NCBI GenBank assembly: GCA_017347445.1 | Contig: AP021856.1 | Location: 496,001 to 560,000 of the forward strand | Direction: 5' to 3' | Source of the DNA: Candidatus Brocadia pituitae | GTDB lineage: Bacteria; Planctomycetota; Brocadiia; Brocadiales; Brocadiaceae | DNA length: 64,000 bases | Shown here: in pieces, positions 9,216-18,984 of the stretch | How positions within the stretch are numbered: position 1 is the first letter of the stretch | Layout of the letters: every line of letters starts with the position of its first letter | Program-made: the position numbers and the translations under genes | Notes under the pieces: model-generated | The model's input: the letters and a program-made list of their open reading frames with translations, nothing else | What the model was told of the DNA's origin: nothing | Database searches by the model: none

Positions 9216-11912
9216 TTATATCTTTTCTATCTTTGCGCCGCAAACCTTGTACTCGGCCGTCTGGGTAATATTATCGTATGCGTCCATTGTCAGCTTGTTC
9301 ACGGCCGCCTCTGCAAAGTGCATAGGTATCCAGATGACACCTTTTTTCACCTTGTCAGAAACCTCGGCACGGGCTGTTATCTCGCCCCGCCGTGAAACGA
9401 CCTTTACCATTTCGCCATCAAAGATACCTAATTTTCCGGCATCTGCCTCGTGCACTTCAACGAAACAGTCGTTTGTTTTATGGATGATACCGGCAGACCT
9501 GCGGGTCATCGTGCCTGCGCCGTAATGATAAAGGGTACGCCCCGTTGTCAGCAATAGCGGATAGTCTTTATCCGGGCTTTCGGCAGGCGCCCGGTAAGGC
9601 AATACAAAAAACTTACCCAAGCCTCGCGGGAACTTACCCTCATGCATGAATTTCGTGCCGGGATGTTTTACATCCGGGCATGGCCACTGAATACCGTTCT
9701 GCTCGATCCTTCCATAATTAATCCCTGCCAGCATAGGCACAAGGCTGGCAATCTCGTCCCAGACTTCTTTGGGAGAGGGATAATCCATTTTATAACCCAT
9801 ACGGGTGGACAACTCGCAGGTAATCTTCCAGTCAGGCTTTGCATTTCCAATCGGATTAATACCCTTGCGGACGCGCTGTACACGGCGTTCGGTGTTGGTA
9901 AACGTACCGTCTTTTTCAGCAAAACTCGTTGCCGGCAGGATGACATCTGCATAATGAGCAGTCTCCGACATAAAAATGTCCTGCACAACCAACAGATCCA
10001 GACTTTTCAGTCCTTTGATGGTATAGTCCTGATTCGGCTCACTCATGATCGGATCTTCACCGATGACATACAACGCCTTAAATTCCCCTTTACTCATCCG
10101 ATCAAACATGGTTGGTGCCGTATTGCCCAGTTTTTTGTTCAGGGTTACACCCCAGTTCTTTTCAAACTTTTCTACCACCTTCTCATCTGAAAACAACTGA
10201 TATCCGGGTAATTTATCCGGGAGGCACATGTCCGTTGCACCCTGGACGTTGTTCTGCCCGCGGATGGGATTGACCCCCGTACTGGATTTTCCAACGTGTC
10301 CGGTTAACAGCGCAAGGTTTGCAATGCATCGTACATTATCCGTCCCGCAAGTATGCTCTGTAATTCCCAGGGTATAATATATGGCTGACTTCTCTGATTT
10401 TGCATATAACCTGGCGGCCTGACGAATGTCTTCCGCAGGAACACCGGTAAATTCCGATGCCTTTTCAGGTGTGATGTCCTTAACAAACGCTTTTAGTTCT
10501 TCAAAACCCTCAGTTCGTGTCTTTATGAATTCCTTGTTTTCAAGACCTTCATCAAGGATGACGTGCGCCATTGCGTTTAACAGCCAGTTGTCTGAGCCAG
10601 GTTTTAAAGGGAGATATAATTTAGCTTGCTGGGCAAACCAAATCTGGCGCGGATCTGCTACAATGAACGTGCAGCCCTTGCGGAGCGCCTTTTTCATCTC
10701 CAATCCAACAATGGGATGTGCTTCCGTGGGATTACCACCGATAAGAAAGATGAGTTTGCAATCCTTAATTTCACTAATGGAATTGGTCATTGAACCGCTT
10801 CCGAATGACATCGCCAGACCGGCGACGGAGGGTGCGTGTCAAGTCCGGGCACACTGGTCTACGTTGTTGGTGCCTACCGCAGCCCGCGCAAATTTCATTG
10901 CCAGATAGTTCTCTTCATTGGTGCACCGCGAAGAACTGAATACCCCGATTGTATCGGGTCCGTATCTGGCCTTTATGTCATTCAATTTACCGGCAACAAA
11001 GTCAAGTGCTTCGTCCCAGGTTGCCTCTTCAAACCTTCCGTTCTTCTTTATGAGCGGTTGCTTCAGCCGGTCGGGGTGATGAACAAAGTCGTAACCAAAC
11101 CGGCCTTTCACGCACAGATTCCCATCATTCGGGATAGAACCAGTCTTTGAGGTCACCTTAACAACCTCATTCCCCTTGACGTTTAAATACATGGTACAAC
11201 CTACCCCGCAATAGGCACAGGTGGTTTTTATCTGTTTCAGTTCCCAGTCCCTTGCCTTTCCAGCGGCCTGTTTTTCCACCAACGATCCGACAGGACAGGT
11301 TGATACACACTGACCACAGAGGACACAGGTCGTCTCGCGTCGCGGTTTTCCAAAGGGCAAACCGGTTTCCGTCGTAAATCCGCGATGCTTAAAATCAATA
11401 GCATAATCCTGTTGTACTTCGGAACAGATACGCACACAGCGACCACAAAGGATACACTTGCTGGTATCCTGTTGAATGGCTGGGTTTTCATCTTCTGTAA
11501 TACCACCATCAGGTTTTTCAAAGAATCTGCTGTCCCTTACCTGATACTCATACGCAAGATCCTGCAAGGTGCAGGCGCCGCATTTATCACAGGTCATACA
11601 ATCTTTGGGATGGTCAGAAAGGATCAACTCCAAAACCGTCTTTCGCGTTTTTAACACCTTCTCTGAATCCGTACGGATCACCATCCCATCAGTAGCCTCA
11701 GTACTGCATGAAGTGATGAGAGCGTTCGACTTCTCTCGCTCAACCTCCACCATGCAGACACGGCATGCTGCAAAGGGTTCGAGGCGCGAATCGTGACACA
11801 GGGTTGGAATTTGAATACCCATGGAATTGGCTACCTGTAAAACGGTTTTCCCTTTATTCACTTCTACGGTCTTGCCGTCAATACTTACTTTGATTTTTGG
11901 AACCATTACCAT
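9216..11912 (-). CDS. fdhA: Formate dehydrogenase alpha subunit, selenoprotein
   Basis: Two open frames, 10839-11912 and 9216-10811, are one gene read through an in-frame TGA at 10839-10841. The junction reads VDQCART-TGA-HAPSVAGLAMSFG, the place where molybdenum formate dehydrogenases carry selenocysteine (Sec358). The full product is about 898 residues. In order it has a [2Fe-2S] ferredoxin domain (Cys in PTLCHDSRLEPFAACRVC), a NuoG-like [4Fe-4S] domain with CMTCDKCGAC, a two-cluster ferredoxin (CILCGRCVRIC, CVLCGQCVSTC), the CAYCGVGC cluster, then the bis-MGD catalytic domains. It oxidises formate or reduces CO2, passing electrons along its iron-sulphur chain. No NAD-binding subunit gene lies beside it. 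GAGGAG upstream supports the first ATG. Confidence 0.93.
10800..10841 (-). other. Bacterial SECIS element of formate dehydrogenase
   Basis: On the minus strand, 18 nt after the TGA, CGCC (10824-10821) and GGCG (10815-10812) form a stem closing the loop GGUCU. From memory, the E. coli fdhF SECIS has the same GGUCU apical loop at the same distance from UGA. This is the SelB-binding signal that recodes UGA as selenocysteine. Confidence 0.85.
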
Positions 11913-12031
11913 ACGTTATTTTCTCCTCGCTGAAACAAACCGGAAAGAAACAAAATAATAGTAAGTTTGAAATTTACGATAACAAATTAATACCCACCCC
12001 TGAATCTCTTTCCCAAATGAGACTTTTTTAA

Positions 12032-12051
12032 GCTCCTCTCTTTAGAGGAGC
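12032..12051. repeat. Small perfect hairpin repeat
   Basis: GCTCCTCT and AGAGGAGC around a 4-base loop, in the 260-bp gap upstream of the formate dehydrogenase gene. No T tract follows on either strand in the right orientation, so it is not a clear terminator. A similar CCCTCT-AAAG-AGGGG hairpin occurs near 62213. Confidence 0.5.
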
Positions 12052-12175
12052 AGGGGTGTGTAAGGCAACAACAAAAAGATTGAAGTTCTTTGCGTAAATT
12101 TAAGATTTTTCAGCTTAAATTTCAAGTCACATTTTGAAAATCATAGATGCAACAAAAATTAAGCACGGCTCCCTT

Positions 12176-12982
12176 TTAGCTTACCAGAATCCCTGCGTAG
12201 CCTACAACATGGTCATAATCGCCGGTAATATCGCCGCTGGTTTCATACCGAACGAGTTCTGCCTTCTTCGCCCCACGTTCCTTTGAGCATACCAGCATGG
12301 TAACCGCCGGATAAATACCGCACATCGTAATGTTCATTTCCTGTACCTTGCTGAATAAGGCGTCCTCATTCAAGGCTAAAACCTCGCCGATGGCAATCTT
12401 GTCCTTTCGGTTAGCCGATGCCTGCGACTCGTGATGCGTCATGTCGGAAGAGGCCACTACAAGGGCATCAGGACGTAATTTCTGTAATACCTGCGACAAC
12501 TTTTTTCCTATATTTTTAAGCTCTGCAATATTCCGCCTGGAAATAACGATCACCACAATTTCACTGCGAGGATTGAAGTATTGGATAAAGGGTATCTGAA
12601 CCTCAGCGGCATGCTCATACAAATGCGCCTCCCGGTCTTTTTCAAGCAGATTGCATACATGGATTAATTCCTCAACGACTTCTTCTGCGACCTTCACATC
12701 ACCCATAGGGGTACGCCACTGCCCACCAGGCCAGATAGAACAAGGCAGCCCGTAACCGGTATGATTGGGTGCTAAGATAACTACGGTATCAGGGATTTTA
12801 ATCCTTGAATAAAGATTCCCTGCGACGCGTCCGGAATAGATATATCCGGCATGCGGAGAGATTATGCCTAAAACAGCCTGCTTGTCACAATCCCTGACCA
12901 CAAAACCTTCTATGTCGCTCTGCAACTGGGTTGGGTTGCTGCTGTAAAAACTACCTGCCACCGCTGGTTGTCGTATTATCAT
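12176..12982 (-). CDS. MEMO1-family protein (AmmeMemoRadiSam system protein B)
   Basis: 268 residues from the ATG at 12982, which gives the family-typical start IIRQPAVAGSFY; the frame is open to another ATG at 13024 but that adds atypical residues. Family blocks are visible: ISPHAGYIYSGRVAG, ILAPNHTGYG, a SSDMTHHES segment and MCGIYPAVTML. The conserved His residues form a metal-site-like cluster homologous to dioxygenases and eukaryotic MEMO1. In bacteria it often occurs with AMMECR1 and a radical SAM gene; neither partner is next to it here. Function is unknown. It is divergent from the PP-loop gene. Confidence 0.9.
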   Translation of the reverse strand: MIIRQPAVAGSFYSSNPTQLQSDIEGFVVRDCDKQAVLGIISPHAGYIYSGRVAGNLYSRIKIPDTVVILAPNHTGYGLPCSIWPGGQWRTPMGDVKVAEEVVEELIHVCNLLEKDREAHLYEHAAEVQIPFIQYFNPRSEIVVIVISRRNIAELKNIGKKLSQVLQKLRPDALVVASSDMTHHESQASANRKDKIAIGEVLALNEDALFSKVQEMNITMCGIYPAVTMLVCSKERGAKKAELVRYETSGDITGDYDHVVGYAGILVS

Positions 12983-13153
12983 GGTACTCTTGGGATGCGC
13001 TAGAAAAGCACAGTGAGTTGTCATGTATCAACAAAGTCTATCTCAGAAAAGGTAGTTTAGCATGATGCTCTGAAACAGTCAAATTCCATTTTTTATTTGA
13101 AAGATGACTATAGAATGGTTTACAATTTCAACACTTATTACGCGCGGTTCAGG

Positions 13154-13167
13154 AACGAATATTCGTT
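13154..13167. promoter_or_regulatory. 14-bp palindrome at the 5' end of the PP-loop gene
   Basis: AACGAATATTCGTT is a perfect palindrome ending 7 bp before the AAAGGAG ribosome site and 20 bp before the TTG start. It could be an operator or a small hairpin in the leader. This is pattern evidence only. Confidence 0.3.
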
Positions 13168-13187
13168 GTCATTAAAGGAGTTCGATA

Positions 13188-14252
13188 TTGGCGAAGGCAT
13201 TAGCGTTATTATCGGGTGGCTTGGATAGTACCCTGGCTATTCGTGTTATCCAGCAACAAGGGATTGAGGTAATCGCACTCAACTTTGTTACCGTATTTTG
13301 TCGTTGCACGTCACATGGAAGCTGTAAACTTGAGGCAGTAAAAGTCTCAGAAAAATTCGGAATACCTATTAAGGTAATTAATACGACAGAGCGGTTCCTC
13401 GAGCTTGTCAAGAAACCGAAGTTTGGCTACGGGAAAAATATGAATCCCTGCATCGATTGCCGGATTAATATCTTTCGCGTCGCCGGCGAATACATGCGGG
13501 AAATTGGCGCTGACTTTATCATTACCGGCGAGGTGCTGGGACAGAGGCCGATGTCTCAGCGGAAAGAGGCCATGAAGATTATTGATAAAGAGGCCAACCT
13601 TACCGGACTTGTCCTGCGGCCTTTATGCGCCAAACACATGGAGCCCACAATTCCTGAGAAATCGGGCATGGTGGACAGGGAAAAACTCCTTCAGATTCGC
13701 GGCCGTTCCCGGAAAGATCAAATACAGCTTGCAGATGTATTTCAAATCAAAGATTATCCCTGCTCGGCAGGTGGTTGCCTGCTAACCGACCCGGAATTTG
13801 CTCACCGCATGAGAGATTTGGTCAACTCCTGCGATGCCGGTGTAAATGACGTCAATCTTTTAAAAGCAGGAAGGCATTTCAGGCTTGACCAGCAGACAAA
13901 AGCCATTGTTGGCAGAAATGAAGAGGATAACGCCAGGATCGAATCTCTCTCACAGGAAGGCGATGTCCTGTTAACTCTGGTCGATATGCCGGGGCCTCTT
14001 GCCCTTTTACGTGGTGCGGTCACGGAAGAAACGATATGTCTTGGGGCGCGCATTACGGCGAGATACGGAAAATCGCACCTATTCCCCTTCACAAAAGTTT
14101 CCGTTCGACAGGCAAAAAAAGACGCCCCGCACCGGCTCATAGAGGTCACTCCGATGAGTCAGGAAGAGGCTGATAAGCTTATACTCAAAAAAATCTCTGC
14201 CAGCAACCGGTCGCACGAACCTTCCTGGGTAACCGAATTCAACGCAGGGTAA
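13188..14252 (+). CDS. PP-loop ATPase, tRNA-thiolation-type protein
   Basis: 354 residues. The start is a TTG, fixed by AAAGGAG seven bases upstream and by the PP-loop motif SGGLDST only nine residues in. The N-terminal domain is an adenylating PP-loop ATPase with conserved cysteines (CRCTSHGSC, NPCIDCRI), as in MnmA/ThiI-like tRNA sulphur transferases. The C-terminal third resembles the NFACT-R-like domain found in this subfamily, commonly annotated as a thiouridylase or tRNA methyltransferase. It probably modifies a tRNA base, but the position is unknown. It is transcribed away from the MEMO1-family gene. Confidence 0.8.
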   Translation: MAKALALLSGGLDSTLAIRVIQQQGIEVIALNFVTVFCRCTSHGSCKLEAVKVSEKFGIPIKVINTTERFLELVKKPKFGYGKNMNPCIDCRINIFRVAGEYMREIGADFIITGEVLGQRPMSQRKEAMKIIDKEANLTGLVLRPLCAKHMEPTIPEKSGMVDREKLLQIRGRSRKDQIQLADVFQIKDYPCSAGGCLLTDPEFAHRMRDLVNSCDAGVNDVNLLKAGRHFRLDQQTKAIVGRNEEDNARIESLSQEGDVLLTLVDMPGPLALLRGAVTEETICLGARITARYGKSHLFPFTKVSVRQAKKDAPHRLIEVTPMSQEEADKLILKKISASNRSHEPSWVTEFNAG

Positions 14253-14462
14253 CAGCTCTCGCGAATTTTATACCCGGACAGTTCACCGAATCTGATTTCT
14301 AAAATACTTTAATCACCTATGTATATAAATAGTCATGCGAGATGGCGGAGATCCCTGTTTGTGAACCATGAGAGTATAAAAATCCGGCTACCTGCTACGG
14401 AAAAAAACCGCAACAAAACAATGTTTGAAGATTTCCAACAAAAACAGGACACTGCATACAGC

Positions 14463-14491
14463 GTAGGGTCAGGTTTGCAACCTGCCCCTGC
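14463..14491. repeat. Palindromic repeat fragment
   Basis: GTAGGGTCAGGTTTGCAACCTGCCC contains the palindrome GGTTTGCAACC. It lies in the 300-bp gap before the TPR gene and looks like a dispersed intergenic repeat rather than a regulatory site; no second copy was found in this window. Confidence 0.3.
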
Positions 14492-14554
14492 AAAACAATA
14501 GTATTCATAAACAAAGGTTTTTTTCAAAAAACCACAGGCATGGGAGCATTGCCA

Positions 14555-15712
14555 ATGAAATTGCCCTTTGAAAATGTATTGAAACGTCTCGAAGATATCA
14601 AAAAGGTAGTTTCCGCCTCTTCAAAAAACAGATTTATTAAAACGGACAAACAACTTTCCCTTATCCTGATCACAACCTTTATTGTTTCTGTGGCTGCGCT
14701 CTTCTCCTACTGGTTTTTTGAAGAAAAACCTTACTATGATAATCTTCTCTCCGAAAAAGACGAGTTAATTGAATCATTAAAATTTACCCGTGACAAACAA
14801 AAAAAAATTCATGAAAACACCGTAGATGCTTATGAAAAAAAATTAACCACCGAATATGTACTAAAATCCATTTATGATGACAAGATAAATGATTTTGAAC
14901 AAAAACTAACATCGTACCGCAATGATTATCTTCATAAAGAAGAGCATGCAAAACAAGTTGCGGAATTAGAAAGCCGGCTCAAAGAGGAATACGCGGCAAA
15001 AGAACACCAGGTAAAAAGCGATTATGAACAAAAAATCATGATGCTGGAGCAGAAGACCGCTGTTCTTGAAGACAAAAATCTTGATCTGAAAACGACGCTG
15101 CAGGAATCAGCAGATTTTATCCGGGAAGAAAAAGAAATACTGGAAGAAACGCTTGTGTCGGAAAGAAAAAGGGCATTTATTCCTTCTCTGGTTCTCCCCG
15201 AGACCAAAAATCGGATCGTGGATGCCAACGCACTAAAAAGATTAGTTACGATAAAAGACAAATTGAAACGCATCGAAGAAATGGATATTGCCTTAAAACC
15301 CGATATCTATTTTGAGATGGGCATCATCTCTTACTATAACAAGCAGCATGGTGAAGCGATAGAATTATGGGAAAATGCACTCTCCTTAAATAAAAACAAT
15401 TTCAAGATATACATCTGCCTTGGGGTCGTATATGCCGAAGAAAACATGGCAGACCATGCAGTCAAAATACTGAAACGTGCTATCGAAATTAACCCGAAAT
15501 ATTCGACGCTCCATCTGACGCTTGCCCGTATTTATGAGCAAAAAGGTGCCTTGGATGACGCTATTTATGAATATTCCAGGGCTTTAGAACTCAATCCGGA
15601 AACCATAGATATTTATAATACCCTCGGCACTTTATATGAAAAGAAGGGATTAAAGGAAGAGGCCAGAAGATCGTTTGCCCAGTATGAAAAGTTAAAGGGG
15701 GTGAATAAATAA
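14555..15712 (+). CDS. Membrane-anchored coiled-coil TPR protein
   Basis: 385 residues from the ATG at 14555, chosen because GGGAG sits eight bases upstream; an in-frame ATG at 14540 lacks one. One transmembrane helix (residues about 38-60, LILITTFIVSVAALFSYWF) is followed by about 150 residues of charged coiled coil, then at least three tetratricopeptide repeats (FEMGIISYYNKQHGEAIELWENALS and similar). The TPR part probably faces the periplasm and binds protein partners. Nothing identifies the partner. Asn- and Lys-rich composition is unlike its neighbours but compatible with coiled coil. Confidence 0.75.
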   Translation: MKLPFENVLKRLEDIKKVVSASSKNRFIKTDKQLSLILITTFIVSVAALFSYWFFEEKPYYDNLLSEKDELIESLKFTRDKQKKIHENTVDAYEKKLTTEYVLKSIYDDKINDFEQKLTSYRNDYLHKEEHAKQVAELESRLKEEYAAKEHQVKSDYEQKIMMLEQKTAVLEDKNLDLKTTLQESADFIREEKEILEETLVSERKRAFIPSLVLPETKNRIVDANALKRLVTIKDKLKRIEEMDIALKPDIYFEMGIISYYNKQHGEAIELWENALSLNKNNFKIYICLGVVYAEENMADHAVKILKRAIEINPKYSTLHLTLARIYEQKGALDDAIYEYSRALELNPETIDIYNTLGTLYEKKGLKEEARRSFAQYEKLKGVNK

Positions 15713-15764
15713 CCGCGGTTAACCCGCATTTCTCACGGAGGGTAATTGGTGATATCAAAAGGTC

Positions 15765-15920
15765 TCAGGATGCGTTACAAGGTTGCTTTATGGAACAGAT
15801 TTTTCGGTTGTTCTGCAATAAATCTGTTGTTATTTGCCCTCCATTAAATTCCGATAGTACCTTCCTTCCGCTTAACTCCTGATACTCTATTGCATCGGTA
15901 CACCCTGTTTTCACCTTCAT
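15765..15920 (-). pseudogene. IS1380-family transposase N-terminal remnant
   Basis: A good ribosome site (GAGGAGGG) precedes ATG at 15920, giving MKVKTGCTDAIEYQELSGRK then VLSEFNGGQITTD, which resembles the N-terminus of IS1380-type transposases. The similarity then stops and the frame ends after about 51 codons. The rest of the insertion sequence is not here, so this is a decayed end. The remainder of the 15713-16097 gap shows nothing else. Confidence 0.5.
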
Positions 15921-16097
15921 CCCTCCTCTTGTTGTGTATAATCCGTTACTTATAAACATCTTATACCATAAATAGGGAGGTTTGCCTAATGTATCGGTGA
16001 GAAATCCGGGTTAAACAACAATGAGTATCCCATTACTGCATTTCCAGCATAGCGGATGAATTATGGACTTCATCTTTCCTGTCTCCAGGTCTCTTTT

Positions 16098-16574
16098 TTA
16101 TTTAACCATGTGGTAGTGTATCGCATCCCCGGTTTGCGTTCCCGCTGAGTCTTCTTCTGTCTGGATTTGATCTATGGAGGCAGGTGTCGGTAATTGACGT
16201 ATTAAAAACTCCTCTTTACCATCGGAAGGCATTTTCTTTTCATCAGACACCGGTTGGTCGCCTGGAAATACCGCACCATTTGGCATCGCCTTTTCTACGG
16301 CATCTTTCCAATCTCCGAATTCGATAGTTTTTGTTCGGAGCACTTCAATTTCCTGAGCCATGTGTGCCCTTTCCTGGACTAACACCGTGTGCGATTGCAT
16401 TAATTCCTGGTACTTTTCTTCAAGCGCTTTCACTTTATCTGTTTGAATTTCTGTTTTGGTCTTCTCATGCTCGTATCTGGAGGCCATATAAGTTGCAAAA
16501 AAGAGGCACATGAAACAGAAAAGCACTGCCCCTATTTTGAGAAGACTCGATGCCTTAGCGCTGACATGAACCAT
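16098..16574 (-). CDS. Hypothetical coiled-coil membrane protein
   Basis: 158 residues. A single hydrophobic helix at about residues 13-30 (IGAVLFCFMCLFFATYMAS) is followed by a heptad-like coiled coil (about 33-80) and a Pro/Asp/Glu-rich tail. A ribosome site (AAAGGACGG) precedes the ATG. The layout resembles a bitopic membrane protein with a periplasmic coil. It has no recognisable domain and no operon partner. Confidence 0.6.
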   Translation of the reverse strand: MVHVSAKASSLLKIGAVLFCFMCLFFATYMASRYEHEKTKTEIQTDKVKALEEKYQELMQSHTVLVQERAHMAQEIEVLRTKTIEFGDWKDAVEKAMPNGAVFPGDQPVSDEKKMPSDGKEEFLIRQLPTPASIDQIQTEEDSAGTQTGDAIHYHMVK

Positions 16575-16794
16575 AATTGACCGTCCTTTTCTCTATGCCC
16601 TGACGACACAAAAATGTTTTTTATCCTTACCATTTGTCCCTATCGTCAGGCGAAAACCATTCAGGGAAGCGTCACCCCAATCGAAGCGCTTTTTGGAGCG
16701 AGTTTCGAAAGAAATGCGTTCATAAATTGCACGGCAGCCACGCTGTTTCAAGGCGTGTAGATATGATACGAGATAATCAAATTTTGTAACAATT

Positions 16795-16925
16795 TAGTTC
16801 TTTGAAACAGCAGTGGCGAAGCATTTTCTATAATTGTCATGAACGCATTCACACCAAAACGGGCAAATGCTTCACCCCTGCCCCGTACGACAAATAGTAC
16901 AATTGTTGGAAATTTTCAAAACGTA
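16795..16925. repeat. MITE-like palindromic element, copy 1
   Basis: Aligns along its whole length with 23514-23645, at roughly four identities in five by eye. Ends are inverted (TAGTTCTTTGAAA and TTTTCAAAACGTA), and an internal inverted pair AGCATTTTC/GGGCAAATGCT frames the centre. No open frame inside. It is probably a non-autonomous mobile element or a structured intergenic repeat. Confidence 0.7.
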
Positions 16926-17048
16926 CTTTAATAAAGCAAAAAAACCGCCGGATTGCAAGGTTTTCCTTTTTTCATCTGACTTATAGTAAACGTATTAATA
17001 AGTTGTCATGTGCTGGTTATTGCGAGCTCAAGCGAAGCGAACTCACGA

Positions 17049-17078
17049 GATTCCTCGCTTTGCCCGGAATGACAGTCA
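17049..17078. repeat. 30-bp dispersed repeat, copy 1
   Basis: The 30 bases starting GATTCCTCGCTTTGCC recur exactly in inverse orientation at 33225-33254. The surrounding text (GCGAAGCGAA, GGAATGACA) is typical of intergenic dispersed repeats in many bacterial genomes. Confidence 0.7.
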
Positions 17079-17531
17079 TATCAGTGATTGCTTCGGGCTA
17101 AAGTTTGTCCTGAGTAAGAACATAGGACCCTCACAACGACAACTTTCTTTCTGCGTTTACTATAGTTCATGAGCCATGCAGCCATGGAGAACGTCCTGCA
17201 ATTTCGCCCCCGTGGTTTTTTACATAGGTGATGTCCGGCACAGACAGCAATCAACATTACTGTTATACCAGGCCGTATGAGAAGCATGCGATGAACGAAC
17301 GTTCTGAGCGGATAGATCTTCATTTTGCAGTGATAGTAAAACAAAAAGGAATGAGATCGTAAGTTTTTTCAATATTGCAATAAGGGATAAAAAATGGTAG
17401 GCTTATTACCGTTTTCTAACTGAGAAATCAATAAAGGGGGTTGATTTAGCGCATACAGGATGATCGACTTGCTCTGAATAACAGATACTGTCAAAAGCTC
17501 TATAAAAGGTATAAGGAATAAGGTGGCATCT

Positions 17532-17888
17532 ATGCCATGTGAAGTTATCAATGTATCAGGTAATCTGATAAGCGTCAGGATAACGGGCGAATTAAAAAAG
17601 GCAGAACTTGATCAAATGCAAACAACTACCGCAGAGTTTATGAGAAAAGAGGGAAAAATAAGAATATTGGTGTCTCTGCATAACTTTCTCGGATGGGAGA
17701 AAGGAGCTGAATGGGAGGATACCAGTTTTCAATCAAAACATGATAGTGATATTGAAAAAATTGCTATTGTGGGTGACGAAAAATGGATGAATTTGGCATT
17801 AGCGTTTAGCGGAAAACCTTTCCGTCCCGTAGAAATAAAGTATTTTACTCCTTCACAACTTGAACTAGCGCACGCCTGGATTGCATGA
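17532..17888 (+). CDS. SpoIIAA-like (STAS-fold) protein
   Basis: 118 residues from the ATG at 17532 with AAGGTGG just upstream; an in-frame GTG at 17523 would add three residues. The protein follows the SpoIIAA-like family: an N-terminal ISVRITGELKKAELDQM segment, a central hydrophobic strand (RILVSLHNFLGW), then DIEKIAIVGDEKW and an FxPSQLELAHAWI ending. The family has a STAS-like fold and is soluble; its role is mostly unknown, sometimes lipid or partner binding. It opens a run of small envelope and stress-type genes on this strand. Confidence 0.8.
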   Translation: MPCEVINVSGNLISVRITGELKKAELDQMQTTTAEFMRKEGKIRILVSLHNFLGWEKGAEWEDTSFQSKHDSDIEKIAIVGDEKWMNLALAFSGKPFRPVEIKYFTPSQLELAHAWIA

Positions 17889-18147
17889 GCGAAAGTATTC
17901 ATTGTTTCAACCGGTGCTTGGCGCCGTATTACTGTGCAGAGATTGCTTCGGGAAAGTGCCATCACATGATACGTTTCCTTATGCGCCTACGATAGTGAAT
18001 GGGGATGTTCACTCTTATTTTGATGTTTCTGCATGTCCTCACGCCAAAATCACCTGTTGTTAACCCTCGGGTTTATTTCGGCGCTGCGTCTTAATTCTTG
18101 TTTCGGTGGGAGGACTCACCGAGGCATCAGACAAAGGGGTGCTACCT

Positions 18148-18369
18148 ATGAAAAGATATTTGGTACGGTTTTGTATGATAGCCTGTTTCGCATATTGCGT
18201 TTATCTTGTTGGCTGTGGAGGTGGCGGTGCAGATATCAAACAGACAACAACGCATTCCAGCTTGGGGCAAGAATTACAAGATCTCGATGCTGCATATCAG
18301 AAAAAGATAATCACGGAAAAGGAGTACAATAAAGCAAAAGAAAGTTTGCTAAAAAAGTATGCAAAATAG
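18148..18369 (+). CDS. SHOCT-domain lipoprotein
   Basis: 73 residues from the ATG at 18148, preceded by AAAGGGG. The N-terminus is a lipoprotein signal with lipobox LVGC followed by a Gly run; the C-terminal 35 residues are a SHOCT domain (LGQELQDLDAAYQKKIITEKEYNKAKESLL), a short helical module common at the ends of small membrane-associated proteins. The frame is open upstream to 18106 but that part lacks a ribosome site. It is 15 bp before a GlsB-family gene and probably co-transcribed. Confidence 0.8.
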   Translation: MKRYLVRFCMIACFAYCVYLVGCGGGGADIKQTTTHSSLGQELQDLDAAYQKKIITEKEYNKAKESLLKKYAK

Positions 18370-18384
18370 AAAGGAGAGAAATTA

Positions 18385-18627
18385 ATGAATTTTATCGTCT
18401 GGATCATTAGCGGTATCATAGCTGGCTGGATAACGGGCTTAGTGGTTCGGGGAAGGGGTTTTGGTATCAAAGGAGACTTAATTGTTGGATTGCTGGGTGG
18501 GCTTGTTGCAGGCGCATTACTAAGCTTTATCGGGCATTTTACGTTCCGTATCCTGGGGAATGTTGTTACCGCGGTTGTTGGCGGAGTAATACTTGTTTCA
18601 ATTATTCGTTTTTTTCGCAGGAAATAA
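18385..18627 (+). CDS. GlsB/YeaQ/YmgE-family stress membrane protein
   Basis: 80 residues, almost all hydrophobic, with three predicted membrane helices and many glycines (GIIAGWITGLVVRGRGFGIKGD, GLLGGLVAGALL). This is the transglycosylase-associated family, linked to envelope stress in enterobacteria; the molecular role is not known. An AAGGAGAG ribosome site precedes the ATG. It lies directly after the SHOCT lipoprotein. Confidence 0.88.
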   Translation: MNFIVWIISGIIAGWITGLVVRGRGFGIKGDLIVGLLGGLVAGALLSFIGHFTFRILGNVVTAVVGGVILVSIIRFFRRK

Positions 18628-18984
18628 AAAGGGATGCTGAAGTTGTAAATAATTTCCATCGGGAGAAAAAATAGCCCCCCGTTTTATCCTTTACGGTGCA
18701 GAACTATTTTACACGTGAATGACCGAAGGGAAGTGTTTTTGGGTGAAAACAAACAAATAAACGATACAACCATCTTTGCTTGCATACTGAAAAAACTTGT
18801 ATTATTCTGAAATTTTTGTTCTACTACATGTTTTGACGAAAAAGGCTATTTTCTTCTGCCGGGGTCAGAAATGGATTTGTTACAAAACCAGGAGTCATTG
18901 CAGAACAGGAGGTTGCTATCGAAAAAATAGGGTAAATGGAATAGAAACATTATCTTGGGAAAATAACAAAGAGAGGAAAAATCG
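18628..18984. other. Intergenic region upstream of periplasmic gene
   Basis: 357 bp. A possible promoter, TTGCTT at 18776-18781 and TATTAT at 18800-18805 with an 18-bp spacer, is the only structure I can point to. Short frames inside look random. Confidence 0.35.

Larger units (their letters stand above)
16575..17531. other. Long noncoding stretch with repeats
   Basis: About 950 bp without a believable gene. It holds MITE copy 1 (16795-16925) and a 30-bp repeat whose inverse is at 33225, both listed separately. The remaining short frames have no family likeness, and I see no structured RNA that I can name. Confidence 0.6.

Noticed and set aside
14319-14501. 60-codon plus-strand frame before the TPR gene
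   Set aside because: Arg-rich random-looking sequence crossing a palindromic repeat, without a ribosome site.
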